Source: CAYLPJ01 sp964385465 (GTDB taxonomy: Bacteria > Planctomycetota > Phycisphaerae > SM23-33). Taken from it: DNA of 34,351 nt. The stretch's first letter is position 1. Each line of letters begins with the position of its first letter. The stretch is taken from positions 1-34,351 of the forward strand of contig CAYLPJ010000062.1 in the NCBI GenBank assembly GCA_964385465.1. Reading direction: 5' to 3'. Made by a program: the position numbers and the translations under genes. Shown here in pieces: positions 15,490 through 24,068 of the stretch. The notes beneath the pieces are model-generated. The model searched no databases, was not told the DNA's origin, and saw nothing but the letters and a program-made list of their open reading frames with translations.

Positions 15490-15519
15490 ATGATACCCTC
15501 GGGACGGCGGCGGGGGCAA
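15490..15519 (-). promoter_or_regulatory. Candidate promoter of the beta-helix gene
   Basis: Minus-strand TTGCCC (15519-15514), an 18-base spacer and TATCAT (15495-15490) lie about 77 bases before the GTG start. The leader between contains a 6-bp stem (15450-15455 with 15461-15466). Match to the sigma-70 consensus is four and five of six bases. Confidence 0.45.
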
Positions 15520-15533
15520 CGGTGGGCAGGCGG

Positions 15534-17621
15534 TCACGCTCCGGCGAGGAGATCGAGCTTCCCGGCGTAGGCGCGGATGACCTCGCGGCGGAGGTTCTGG
15601 CGGTGCGGCGCGGAGAGGCCGGGGTCCTCGTCGACGATGGCGGTCGCGTCCCGCCGTGCCAGTCGCAGCAGCTCGAAGTCCTCGACGAGGTCTGCGACCT
15701 TCAGCTCGGGCAGGCCGTGCTGGCGGGTGCCGAAGATCTCCCCGGGCCCGCGCAGGCGCAGGTCCTCCTCGGCGATGCGGAAGCCGTCGGTGGTCTCCTC
15801 GAGCACCTCCAGCCGCCGGCGTGCGACGGGGTTGCCCGGGGAGGCGACGAGGATACACACCGCGTCGTCGGCCCCGCGCCCGATCCGCCCGCGGAGCTGG
15901 TGGAGCTGGGCGAGGCCGAACCGCTCGGCGTGCATGACCACCATCACGTTGGCGTTGGGCACGTCCACGCCGACCTCGACGACCACCGACGAGGCCAGCA
16001 CGCCGACGTCGCCGGCGGCGAACGCCCGCATGGCGGACTCCTTCTCCCCGCGCGGCATCTGCCCGTGGATCAGCCCCACGCCGAACTCGCCGAGGGGCCC
16101 GTCGCGGAGCTGTTCGGCGGCCTCGGCGGCGGCGGTCAGTTCCAGCTCCGGCGAGGGCGTCACCAGCGGGTAGATGAAGTACGCCTGCCGGCCGGCGGCG
16201 ACCAACCCGCGGACGGCCTCGATGACCTCGTCCATCCGCTCCTGGGACTCGCACCGCGTCAACGTCTGCCCCCGCCCGGGGGGCAGTTCGTCGATGACCG
16301 TGGTGTCCAGGTCGCCGAAGACCGTCAGCGCCAGCGTCCGGGGGATCGGCGTGGCGGTCATGACCAGGTAGTGCGGCGCGTAGCCCTTTCCGCGGAAGGC
16401 CGTCCGCTGGCGGACGCCAAACTTGTGCTGCTCGTCGACGACCACCAGCCCCAGCCGGCGGAAGCGCACGCCCTCGGTCAGCAGCGCATGCGTGCCGACG
16501 ATCAGGTCGATCTCACCGTCGGCCAGGCGCTGGAGGGTCTCGGCCCGCTCGGCGAGCTTCTGCCCGCCGACCAGCAGGCCGACCCGCACGCGGCTGCCTT
16601 CGAGGTAGTCGCAGACCTTGCGGTAGTGCTGGGCGGCGAGGATCTCCGTCGGCGCCATGATCGCCGCCTGCCGGCGACGCGCCACCGCCACCAGCGCCGC
16701 GTACAGCGCCACCACCGTCTTTCCCGAGCCCACGTCGCCCTGGAGCAGGCGGTTCATCGGCCGCTCGCGGGCGAGGTCGGCGGTGATCTCGCCCACCGCG
16801 CGATCCTGGGCGGCGGTCAGGTCGAACGGGAACCGCGCGCGGATGCGGGCGTCAATCTCCTCGGTGCAGGCCAGCGGATGCGCGGGGCGGCTGACCTGCC
16901 GGGCCCGCATCAGCGCGATGCCGAGCTGCATCAGCAGGCACTCATCGTAGGCCAGCCGGCGCCGGGCGGCGGACCACTGGTCGCGGTCCTCCGGGCGGTG
17001 CATGGCGGCGACGGCGTTGGGGCGGGGCATGAGCCCTCGCTTCTCCAGCCACTCGTCGTCGAACCAGCGCGGGATCAGCCGCCGCGCATGGGGCAGAACG
17101 TTGGCGACGATGCGTCCGATCATCGGGCTGGTGAGCTTGCCTCCCGCGGGGTAGACGGGCAGGAGCTCGTCGGTGTCCAGGTCGGTGTTCTCGGGGTCCC
17201 AGATGACCTGGAACCGCGGGTTGACGAACTGGAGCTTGCCCCGGTAGGCCGTCACGGCCCCGCTGACGGCGAGCTGCATGTCCGGGCGGATGCGCCCGCG
17301 GAGGTAGCCCCCGTGGAACCAGCGGACGGCGACGCTGCCGGTCTCGTCGGTGAGGGTGCAGCCCAGCCAGGGCGTCCGCCCGAAGGCGTTCTCGCGGACG
17401 TCCGCGACGCGCCCGGCGACGGTGGCGTTGTCCAGCCCCTCATTCAGCGAGGCGATCGGCCGGGCCTGCGGGCGCAGGTCGAACCGCCGGGGGAAGTGGG
17501 TCAGCAGGTCCTCGACCGTCTCGATGCCCAGCCGGGCGAGCTGGTCGGCCCGCGCGGGGCCGACGCCCTTGACATAGCGGACCTCGGTGCCGAGATCGAT
17601 CTCATCGCGGGCCTGGGCCAT
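15534..17621 (-). CDS. recG: ATP-dependent DNA helicase RecG
   Basis: A 695-residue branch-migration helicase that remodels stalled replication forks and recombination intermediates. The N-terminus has a helix-hairpin-helix-like start (VKGVGPARADQLARLGI), then the OB-fold wedge domain (about 60-150). Helicase motifs are complete: Walker A GDVGSGKT at 295-302, DEQH at 396-399, TATPIPRTLAL near 422, VEVGVDVPNA near 549 and QLRGRIGRG near 575. The TRQHG segment after FG in the C-terminal TRG region is present (GEIFGTRQHGLPEL). The length matches the family. The ATG at 17621 (MAQARDE) lacks a clear Shine-Dalgarno. The LysM lipoprotein gene lies 70 bases upstream in the same direction. Confidence 0.97.
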   Translation of the reverse strand: MAQARDEIDLGTEVRYVKGVGPARADQLARLGIETVEDLLTHFPRRFDLRPQARPIASLNEGLDNATVAGRVADVRENAFGRTPWLGCTLTDETGSVAVRWFHGGYLRGRIRPDMQLAVSGAVTAYRGKLQFVNPRFQVIWDPENTDLDTDELLPVYPAGGKLTSPMIGRIVANVLPHARRLIPRWFDDEWLEKRGLMPRPNAVAAMHRPEDRDQWSAARRRLAYDECLLMQLGIALMRARQVSRPAHPLACTEEIDARIRARFPFDLTAAQDRAVGEITADLARERPMNRLLQGDVGSGKTVVALYAALVAVARRRQAAIMAPTEILAAQHYRKVCDYLEGSRVRVGLLVGGQKLAERAETLQRLADGEIDLIVGTHALLTEGVRFRRLGLVVVDEQHKFGVRQRTAFRGKGYAPHYLVMTATPIPRTLALTVFGDLDTTVIDELPPGRGQTLTRCESQERMDEVIEAVRGLVAAGRQAYFIYPLVTPSPELELTAAAEAAEQLRDGPLGEFGVGLIHGQMPRGEKESAMRAFAAGDVGVLASSVVVEVGVDVPNANVMVVMHAERFGLAQLHQLRGRIGRGADDAVCILVASPGNPVARRRLEVLEETTDGFRIAEEDLRLRGPGEIFGTRQHGLPELKVADLVEDFELLRLARRDATAIVDEDPGLSAPHRQNLRREVIRAYAGKLDLLAGA

Positions 17622-17691
17622 CGCTGCCGCCGCGCCTGGTCATGAAAGGGCCTCGCCGCCGGGGCCACCCGCCCCGCCGGCGCCCGGGCCG

Positions 17692-18150
17692 CTACTCCGG
17701 GAGGATCAGCTTCTGACCGACGCGGAGGTCCGTCGGCTTGATGCCCGGATTGGCCGCCAGGATGTCCCGCCAGCGCTGCCCGTCGCCGTAGGTCTTCACC
17801 GCGATGCGCCACAGCGTGTCGCCGCGCTGCACCGTGTACGTGTTCGTCGGCTGCGGCTGGACGGGGCGGGCGACGATCGGCTGGTCGCCGGCTCGCCCGG
17901 CGCCGGTCGCGGCCGGGGCGGGCTCGGCGCCCATCGGCGTGGGCGGGCTCACGTTCACCGGCTCGGCAGGGAAGTCGCTGCCCATCGGGTCCCCGGGCGG
18001 GTAGGCGGCCGTGTCGCCGCCGGGCGGCTCGAGGGGTTGCAGATCGCTGCCCGGGCCGGGTGCGACGTCGGTGGTCTGCGGCCCCTGCTGCTGGTTGCAG
18101 CCGATCAGGACTGCCGCCGCCAGCATGCACGTCAGGAATGCGGTTCGCAT
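17692..18150 (-). CDS. LysM-domain lipoprotein
   Basis: A 152-residue exported lipoprotein. The signal peptide ends at the lipobox VLIGC (Cys18). A Pro/Gly/Ala-rich disordered linker (about 20-100) leads to one LysM domain at residues 104-151, starting YTVQRGDTLWRIA and ending LRVGQKLILPE. LysM binds peptidoglycan GlcNAc chains, so the protein probably tethers the outer envelope to the wall. Along with MurI and PgeF it supports a peptidoglycan-bearing cell. The ATG at 18150 follows AAGGA, and a near-consensus promoter stands 43-70 bases upstream. Confidence 0.92.
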   Translation of the reverse strand: MRTAFLTCMLAAAVLIGCNQQQGPQTTDVAPGPGSDLQPLEPPGGDTAAYPPGDPMGSDFPAEPVNVSPPTPMGAEPAPAATGAGRAGDQPIVARPVQPQPTNTYTVQRGDTLWRIAVKTYGDGQRWRDILAANPGIKPTDLRVGQKLILPE

Positions 18151-18192
18151 GATATCCTTCCTTGGTGTTCCCAGAAGTGCCCGTCGGGGACG

Positions 18193-18220
18193 ATCATACC
18201 GCTCCGGTCGGGCGTGTCAA
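18193..18220 (-). promoter_or_regulatory. Near-consensus sigma-70 promoter of the LysM gene
   Basis: On the minus strand a perfect TTGACA (18220-18215) and TATGAT (18198-18193, five of six) are separated by 16 bases. Transcription would start near 18186, giving a leader of about 36 bases that contains the AAGGA ribosome site. This is the best promoter match in the window and implies strong constitutive expression, possibly running on into recG. Confidence 0.75.
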
Positions 18221-18233
18221 TACGCCGTTGCCG

Positions 18234-21200
18234 TCACCGCTTGACGAGCTTTCGCGGCGAGACGAGCACGCGGAAGCCGACGTTATAGACCGGCTGGTGC
18301 GGGGCGTAGCGCCAGCGCGCCCCCGAGCGGCACTGGTCGAACTTGTCGTTCCACGACCCGCCGCGGACGACCTTGCGGACCGTCCGGGCGTTGTCGGCGG
18401 TGGGCGGGGCATTGCGCCCGTCGCCGGCGTCGTAGGGGTACGCGCAGTAGTCGCTGAGCGTCCACTCGGCCACGTTGCCGTGCATGTCGCTCAGGCCCCA
18501 GCGGTTCGGGGGGTAGCGCCCGGAGGCGACCGAGAACCGCGCCCCGTCGGAGTAGGAGCCTTCGACGCGGCCCCACGCCCAGCGGCTGAGCGTGCGGTCG
18601 GCGACATTGGCGACGTCCGAGAGCCCGTCGGTCCCGGCCCCGAACGACCACGGCGTGGCCGTGCCGGCCCGGCAGGCGTACTCCCACTCGGCCTCGGTGG
18701 GCAGGCGGACCTCCCGCCCGGTGCGTCGGGTCAGCCATCGGCAGAACGCCATCGCCTGGTACCAGCTCACGCGGATGACCGGTTGGTTGGGCTCGTTCAC
18801 GGGGTAGCCTCGCGTGAAGCGGTCCTTGCCGCGGGCGTCCATGTAGGCGCTGTCGTGGTCTGGGTCGAACTGGGCGTACTGGCGGTTGGTGACCTCGGCG
18901 GCGCCGAGCAGGAAGGGCCCGGGCACGTCCACGACGCACTCGGCGTGCTCGTCGGGCGTGCCGTTGGCGTCGCCCATGACGAACCGCCCGCCGGGGACGG
19001 GAACGACGCGCATCGTCACGCCGTCGCCGAGGTCGAGGGCCAGCGGCTCGAGGCCGGCGGCGGCCCGGCGGCGGGCGGCCCCGTCGTCGTCGAGGGGCCA
19101 GCCGTCGAGTGCCAGCGGCGCGGGCGCCTCGGGCGCGGGTTCGGGCGGCTGGTACTTGCCGATCTGCGGCAGCGGGTGGGGCTTCTCGTCGCGGTAATCG
19201 ATGCCGGCGTAGAGCTTCATGTACTTGGTGCGGCGTGCGACCTGGTCGTCGTCGGGCGGGCGGTGGCTGTCCCGCCAGTTGGCGGCGTAGGGGACGTTGA
19301 AGTCGATCCACGCGTACAGCCGCCGCCACTGCTCGCCGCTGAGCCGGACGTTGTGGTGGCCCTTGAGCAGCATCTGCACGAGCGGGCTGGTCTCGGCGTT
19401 CCACTCGGCGGGCTTGGGCAGGTGGTAGTCGGCCTCGTAGCCGGCGCGGCGGACGTACGGCGCCAGGGCCATGTAGGCCGGGCTGTACCGGTCCGAGGGG
19501 TTCTTGTGCAGGCGCTTGGCGCGGAAGTCCGGGCGCGAGCCCTGCGAGCCGTCGTGGCAGCCGACGCACTTGCGGTCCAGCACGGGCTGGACCTCCCGGT
19601 CGAAGCTGAAGCCCCGGACCGGCCCGAACCAGGGGGCGATCTCCGAGGGCTTGCGGGCGGCGGCGGCCCCGGCGAGCGTCGGCGGGGTCGTGCTCTGCCG
19701 CTCGTGGCAGCCCACGCAGGAGAGGACCTCCCCGGGCATGGCGGTGAACCAGCTCCGCATGGTCTGGAGCGCCCGGCCCTGCTCGTCCAGCGGCTGGACG
19801 AACACCGGCGTGTTGCACGGCACGCGGAAGTATGCCGAGCCGTCGGGCTCGACCGGCACGGTGCCGAGGATGCGCTTGACGTCCCAGCCGCCCTCGAAGG
19901 TGGCCGCCCGCGTGTCGCCGTTGCCGCCGTAGCGGTAGACGTGCGCGCCGATCCGCAGGGCCTTGACCGTGCCCTTGGGGAAGCCGGCCAGGCCGCCTCC
20001 CATGTAGACGTCGGTCATGTACACCAGCGCGTCGTCACGGGAGAGGTCCACGCGCGGCGGGATCGCCGGGGGCTTGCGCCGCGGCCACAGCGGGATCGGA
20101 CAGGCGTAATGGCCCTCGACAAGCGGCGTGATGTTGTCGTAGACGTCCACGAGCGCCACGCACCATCCGCTGCGATCGTTCATGCGGCAGTTGGCCAGGA
20201 AGTACTTGCCGGCCCCGCGGTGGGTCTTCGGCTCGGCGAGCGGCCAGGGGTAGGCGAACCGCGGCCACCAGTCCTTGACCAGCCCGTCGATGATGACCGG
20301 CTCGACCCTGCGCCCCCGCTCGCCGATCCGCTGGATGACGCCATCGGCCTCGTGTCGGCCCCGGGCGGTGTCGAGGATGACCATCTGCCCGGTGCGGGAG
20401 ACGCCATGGTGCCCCGAGACGATGCACACGACCCGCGTGGGGAAGCCGGGGATCGACCGGGGCCAGTACATCGCGTTCGGCCAGTAGGAGTTGCTGCCGT
20501 AGTATTCCATCTGGGCCGTCCCGTCGGGGTTCATCGTGAACAGCAGGCGGGTGAAGTAGTGCGGCGTGTCGGTGTACTCCCAACGGGTGTAGATCACCTG
20601 CCCGTTGGGCAGGACGGCGGGGTTCCAGTCGTGGTCCTGGTCGTAGGTGAGGCGCCGCTGGTTCGTGCCGTCAGCGTCGATCACGTGCAGGTTGCCCACG
20701 TGCCAGCCGCCGGTGCAGGGGACGGCCTGCTCGCAGGCGGTGGAGACGAAGACGATCTTCCCGCTGGGCAGCCGGCAGGCGTCGTAGTGCTTGACGTGCT
20801 CGTCCGTCTGCTTCGTGATCTGCCGATAGCCGGCGCCGTCGACCCCGATCTCGTGAATGTGCCGCCCGTCGCAGAACAGCAGCTTCTTGGCGTCGAAGCT
20901 CAAGTCCATGTCGCTGACGCGCCCGCCCTTGTAAACGGTGCTGAACTCTCCCTCCGGGCGGACCGGGGACAGCTTGACGATCTCGCCGCCGAGATTGTTC
21001 GCCCCGCCCCAGTTCGACGAGAACCCCGGGCCCCCGCGGCCGAGAAGCAGGCCCGGCATCTTCGCCAGCAGCGGGTTGGCCAGGAGGATCTCCCCGCCCT
21101 CGTCGTCGGCTTTCCGCGCCAGGTCGGCGAGCTCCTCCATCGCGCCGTCCTTGGCGTCGAGCACCCGCGGCCAGAGCTTCGCCATGGCCTTGTCGAGCGC

Positions 21201-23036
21201 ATCGATGCGCGCGAGGAACTCGCCGGCCTTGGGGTACTCGTCGGCATCGAACGTCGCCTGCTGGTCCTCGACGGCCAGGCGCATCGAGAGGATGCCGTGA
21301 TGCTCGGCCATGGCGCGCTGGACGGAGGCGATGGCGTAGTACCGCGCGCGGGCGTCGGCGACGGTCTCGCCGGGCGGGCGGTTCTCGAACGCGTCCAGCC
21401 AGGGCCCGACGCGGCGGCGGATGGCGGGTTCCATGCGCTCGGCCTCGCGGCGGGCGTCGGCGAGCCGGCGGTCGGCATAGCGGTTGTACTGGCCGATGAG
21501 GAACAGCGGCTGCTCGCCCGGCTGCCAGTCGCACATGAGGTACGTCCGCCGGGCCATCTGGCCCTTGATCTCGCGGTTCCAGATGCTGTCCTCGCGCTCC
21601 CAGCCCATCTGCATGCGGCTGACGGGGTCGGGGAAGTGGTCTTCGACGCGGTTGAAGATGCTCCTCCGCCGGCCAGCGCGGGCGCCCTGGTTGCCCGCGC
21701 CGGGGCGCTGGGTGGGCACTTGCGGCATGAACCACATCCTGCATCGGCCCTTCTCGTCGGCCGGGAGGACCGCCAGCACGTGGTAGCGGCCCGGGCCTTC
21801 GCGGAGCTGCCAGGTGACCTGGTTGGGCCGCACGGGCCCGGTATCGCGCGGCGCCCGCATGGACGACCGGCCGCCGAGGACCTTCATCCGCCCGTCGGCC
21901 AGGCCCACGCCGAAGGCGAACTCGCGCCGCCGCCCGAATGGCCGGTCCATGCGCAGCGAGCGGCAGAGCACGACGGCCTGTCCGGGCCTGGCGTTCAGCT
22001 TGCCGGCCACGTCCAGCAGCTCACCGTCGGCGATGTCCTTCCGCGGCGTCCAGGTGAGCGTGCGTTTCTCGCCCTTGTCCTTCCCCTTGCCCTCGATCAC
22101 CAGCGGCTCGGCCAGGTCGAGCTTCCGCGTGCGTTCGAGCTGGCGGATGGCGGGATCGTCGGCGTCCAGCGCCCCGAGGGTGTGCCACGGCCCGACCTCG
22201 ACCCCGGCGGCCGGGGCGGCCAGGGCGTCCACCGTGCACTCCCACTCCAGGATCGCCTCGCGTGCGGCAACCACGGTCTCCTGCCAGGTGGGCTTCTTGT
22301 CGAACTCGGGCTTGCCGGGGGCATCCGAGAGGGCCTTGCGGCGGGCCTTGCGGCGGGCGAGGACCTCCGGCGGGGTCTTCTTGACGTCCTTGGGATCGCC
22401 GAAGACCTCCAGCTCGATCACGGCCGTCCAACTCGTCGGGTCGGTGCTGCGGGCGGGGTGACCGGCGGAGACGCGATAGGTCTGCCAGATGCGGAACTGC
22501 ACCCAGTCCGCCTTGCCCATGGGCTTGCCGTCCGCCCGCTCGAAGTACGTGTAGAACCCCCCGCCGTCGTTGCCGAGCACCTTCGGCCCGGTGGTGGCCA
22601 GCGGCTTGTCGCCGAACTCGGGCTTCTTGCCGGGGTGTTTGCTGTTGTCGGCGAGGCGGACCTCCCAGTCCTGGTTGGCCCGCTGATCGCCGTTGCAGGT
22701 GAACACGCCGATGCGGTGGATGGGCTTGGCCGCCCCGAGATAGTAGGTCAGCACGGCCGGCCGGCCCTGGACGTTGACGCGCCCGTGCCCGGCGAAGGCC
22801 CCGGCGTCGCCGTCGGCGAGGTACTCCTGCCCGCTGATCCTGCCATCCTCGATCGACAGCTTCACGCCCTTGCGGGCCAGCAGGTTCCGCCCGTGCTGGC
22901 CGAACAGGAGCTTGGCGAGCTTGCCGAAATCGCGACGGTCGGGCCACGCGTCGGTCTTCATGACGATCTCGGCGGCGGGCGCAGCGGCCGCCAGGGCCGC
23001 GAGGGTCACCAGCACTCGAACCGATCGCTTCATCAT
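18234..23036 (-). CDS. Giant HzsA-like CxxCH propeller protein fused to a SUMF1/FGE-like domain
   Basis: A 1600-residue exported protein. The start is ATG 23036, seven bases after GGAG, with a signal peptide ending APAAE. Residues about 80-215 resemble a discoidin-like sandwich. Residues about 690-1080 form a TolB/HzsA-like propeller (INADGTNQRRLTYD-like strands, here VIDADGTNQRRLT, and YWPNAMYWPRSIPGF). Two c-type heme or PSCyt-like motifs follow: CVGCH at 1107-1111 and CVGCH at 1157-1161, the second after the VQPVLDRKC signature. Residues about 1330-1600 are a SUMF1/formylglycine-enzyme-like domain (PVPGGRFVMGD, EVTNRQYAQF, PTEAEWEYACRAGT, MHGNVAEWT, RGGSWNDKFDQCRSG). Only one Cys (1569) is seen where catalytic FGEs have a pair, so it may bind a ligand rather than oxidise cysteine. 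It stands alone with its own promoter. The function is unknown; an extracytoplasmic redox or sulfatase-related role is a guess. Confidence 0.85.
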   Translation of the reverse strand: MMKRSVRVLVTLAALAAAAPAAEIVMKTDAWPDRRDFGKLAKLLFGQHGRNLLARKGVKLSIEDGRISGQEYLADGDAGAFAGHGRVNVQGRPAVLTYYLGAAKPIHRIGVFTCNGDQRANQDWEVRLADNSKHPGKKPEFGDKPLATTGPKVLGNDGGGFYTYFERADGKPMGKADWVQFRIWQTYRVSAGHPARSTDPTSWTAVIELEVFGDPKDVKKTPPEVLARRKARRKALSDAPGKPEFDKKPTWQETVVAAREAILEWECTVDALAAPAAGVEVGPWHTLGALDADDPAIRQLERTRKLDLAEPLVIEGKGKDKGEKRTLTWTPRKDIADGELLDVAGKLNARPGQAVVLCRSLRMDRPFGRRREFAFGVGLADGRMKVLGGRSSMRAPRDTGPVRPNQVTWQLREGPGRYHVLAVLPADEKGRCRMWFMPQVPTQRPGAGNQGARAGRRRSIFNRVEDHFPDPVSRMQMGWEREDSIWNREIKGQMARRTYLMCDWQPGEQPLFLIGQYNRYADRRLADARREAERMEPAIRRRVGPWLDAFENRPPGETVADARARYYAIASVQRAMAEHHGILSMRLAVEDQQATFDADEYPKAGEFLARIDALDKAMAKLWPRVLDAKDGAMEELADLARKADDEGGEILLANPLLAKMPGLLLGRGGPGFSSNWGGANNLGGEIVKLSPVRPEGEFSTVYKGGRVSDMDLSFDAKKLLFCDGRHIHEIGVDGAGYRQITKQTDEHVKHYDACRLPSGKIVFVSTACEQAVPCTGGWHVGNLHVIDADGTNQRRLTYDQDHDWNPAVLPNGQVIYTRWEYTDTPHYFTRLLFTMNPDGTAQMEYYGSNSYWPNAMYWPRSIPGFPTRVVCIVSGHHGVSRTGQMVILDTARGRHEADGVIQRIGERGRRVEPVIIDGLVKDWWPRFAYPWPLAEPKTHRGAGKYFLANCRMNDRSGWCVALVDVYDNITPLVEGHYACPIPLWPRRKPPAIPPRVDLSRDDALVYMTDVYMGGGLAGFPKGTVKALRIGAHVYRYGGNGDTRAATFEGGWDVKRILGTVPVEPDGSAYFRVPCNTPVFVQPLDEQGRALQTMRSWFTAMPGEVLSCVGCHERQSTTPPTLAGAAAARKPSEIAPWFGPVRGFSFDREVQPVLDRKCVGCHDGSQGSRPDFRAKRLHKNPSDRYSPAYMALAPYVRRAGYEADYHLPKPAEWNAETSPLVQMLLKGHHNVRLSGEQWRRLYAWIDFNVPYAANWRDSHRPPDDDQVARRTKYMKLYAGIDYRDEKPHPLPQIGKYQPPEPAPEAPAPLALDGWPLDDDGAARRRAAAGLEPLALDLGDGVTMRVVPVPGGRFVMGDANGTPDEHAECVVDVPGPFLLGAAEVTNRQYAQFDPDHDSAYMDARGKDRFTRGYPVNEPNQPVIRVSWYQAMAFCRWLTRRTGREVRLPTEAEWEYACRAGTATPWSFGAGTDGLSDVANVADRTLSRWAWGRVEGSYSDGARFSVASGRYPPNRWGLSDMHGNVAEWTLSDYCAYPYDAGDGRNAPPTADNARTVRKVVRGGSWNDKFDQCRSGARWRYAPHQPVYNVGFRVLVSPRKLVKR

Positions 23037-23086
23037 GTCGTCACTCCGTCGTGGCGCAGGGATTTCATGCCTACTTCGTCGGCGCA

Positions 23087-23095
23087 ATTGTAACA
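23087..23095 (-). promoter_or_regulatory. Extended -10 promoter candidate for the HzsA-like/SUMF1 gene
   Basis: The minus strand reads TGTTACAAT, a TGn-extended -10 element with a five-of-six hexamer. No good -35 is visible 16-18 bases upstream, as is usual for extended -10 promoters. The resulting leader would be about 45 bases. Confidence 0.4.
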
Positions 23096-23172
23096 CGATC
23101 CGGGGCGCGAGGTTCCAGACTCACCGATCGGGCCGGACGGGTTCCTCCAGCGTGCGCGGGGCGGCTCGTGGG

Positions 23173-23272
23173 GCCGTGGGAACTCCCACGGCGCACAAGC
23201 CGACTGCCCGGGAAGACATGTGCCCGTATCGCCGTCGGCGGTGCGCCGAACCCACGGGCTCCCGAGCCCGTG
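23173..23272. repeat. Pair of short GC hairpins in the 23037-23293 gap
   Basis: Two perfect stems lie in this gap: 23173-23180 with 23185-23192 (8 bp, loop AACT) and 23253-23260 with 23265-23272 (8 bp, loop CCCG). Both contain the CCCACGG/CCGTGGG text, so they may be copies of one dispersed element. They lie between the 3' end of the isomerase gene and the promoter of the giant gene and could end the isomerase transcript. Confidence 0.55.
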
Positions 23273-23293
23273 CGCCGCGCCGCAGGAGCCCGT

Positions 23294-24064
23294 CTACCGC
23301 CCCATCGCGCGGAGGTTGCGGTAGCTGACCGCCAGGGCCTCGAACGGGTCCTTGCCGTACGTGTTGTCCTGCTCGACGAGGTAGAAGTCCACGCCCGCGG
23401 CATCGCCGGCGTCGAAGATCGCCGGCCAGTTCAGGTTGCCCTCGCCGATCTCCGCCATCCGCATCTCCCGGTCCTCGCTGACGGCCATGTCCTTGATGTG
23501 GATCGCCGGGCAGCGCCCCGTGCAGCGGGTCAGCCACGCGGCCGGGTCGCCCCCGCCGGCCTGGACCCAGTAGGTATCGATCTCGGCGTTGAGGATGTCC
23601 GGGCCGGCCAGCTCCAGCAGAGCCTGAAGCCAGGGCTTTCCGCAGTCGAAGCGTGCGAACTCCCAGTTGTGGTTGTGGTAGGAGAAGTCCAGCCCCTCGG
23701 CGGCGAGCTTTTCGGCGACGGGCCCGAGCTCGTCGACGAACCGCTTGATGCCGTCGAGGCTGCGGTACTCCCCGCCCAGCCCGCCGATGGCGGTGTGCTT
23801 GCAGCCCCAGAGCTTGTGCTTGGCGATGACGGTGTCCAGGTCGGTGAGAAAATCGTTCCAGCCCATGTGGGTGATGGCGCAGATGAGGTCGTGCTCTTTC
23901 AGCAGCTTGCCCACGCCCTCGGGGTCCACCGGCCCGAAGGCCGAAATCTGCACGCACGGATAGCCGATCTCGGCGATCTTGCCGAAGGTCGCGGCGACGT
24001 CGTCGAGGGTCTTGGTGAACTCGCGGCAGGTGAACAACTGCGCGCCGATCATGCCCTTGCCCAT
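23294..24064 (-). CDS. Sugar phosphate isomerase/epimerase (xylose-isomerase-like TIM barrel)
   Basis: A 256-residue cytosolic protein of the AP-endonuclease-2/IolE-like TIM-barrel family. Metal and substrate residues expected for the fold are visible: His130 and His132 in SYHNHNWEF, Glu161 and Asp163 in AEIDTYW, His189 in AIHIKDM and Glu231 in YLVEQDN. The exact sugar (inosose, tagatose, erythrulose or other) cannot be read from sequence. The ATG at 24064 follows AAGGAG by nine bases, and that ribosome site lies inside the end of the upstream membrane-protein gene, four bases away. The two genes are therefore probably co-transcribed and coupled. Confidence 0.88.
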   Translation of the reverse strand: MGKGMIGAQLFTCREFTKTLDDVAATFGKIAEIGYPCVQISAFGPVDPEGVGKLLKEHDLICAITHMGWNDFLTDLDTVIAKHKLWGCKHTAIGGLGGEYRSLDGIKRFVDELGPVAEKLAAEGLDFSYHNHNWEFARFDCGKPWLQALLELAGPDILNAEIDTYWVQAGGGDPAAWLTRCTGRCPAIHIKDMAVSEDREMRMAEIGEGNLNWPAIFDAGDAAGVDFYLVEQDNTYGKDPFEALAVSYRNLRAMGR

Positions 24065-24068
24065 GGTC

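Noticed and set aside
12903..17645. 1580-codon plus-strand open frame
   Set aside because: It is antisense to recG and the beta-helix gene, which have clear motifs, and its product is a Val/Gly/Asp/Arg/His-rich run without domains. High GC removes stop codons in this frame.
18234..23036. Hydrazine synthase and an anammox genome
   Set aside because: Only the alpha-like architecture is present; no beta/gamma subunits or other anammox genes occur. HzsA-like proteins are common in non-anammox Planctomycetota.
18162..23093. 1643-codon plus-strand open frame
   Set aside because: It is an antisense shadow of the HzsA-like/SUMF1 gene, with no recognisable motif and typical GC-shadow composition.
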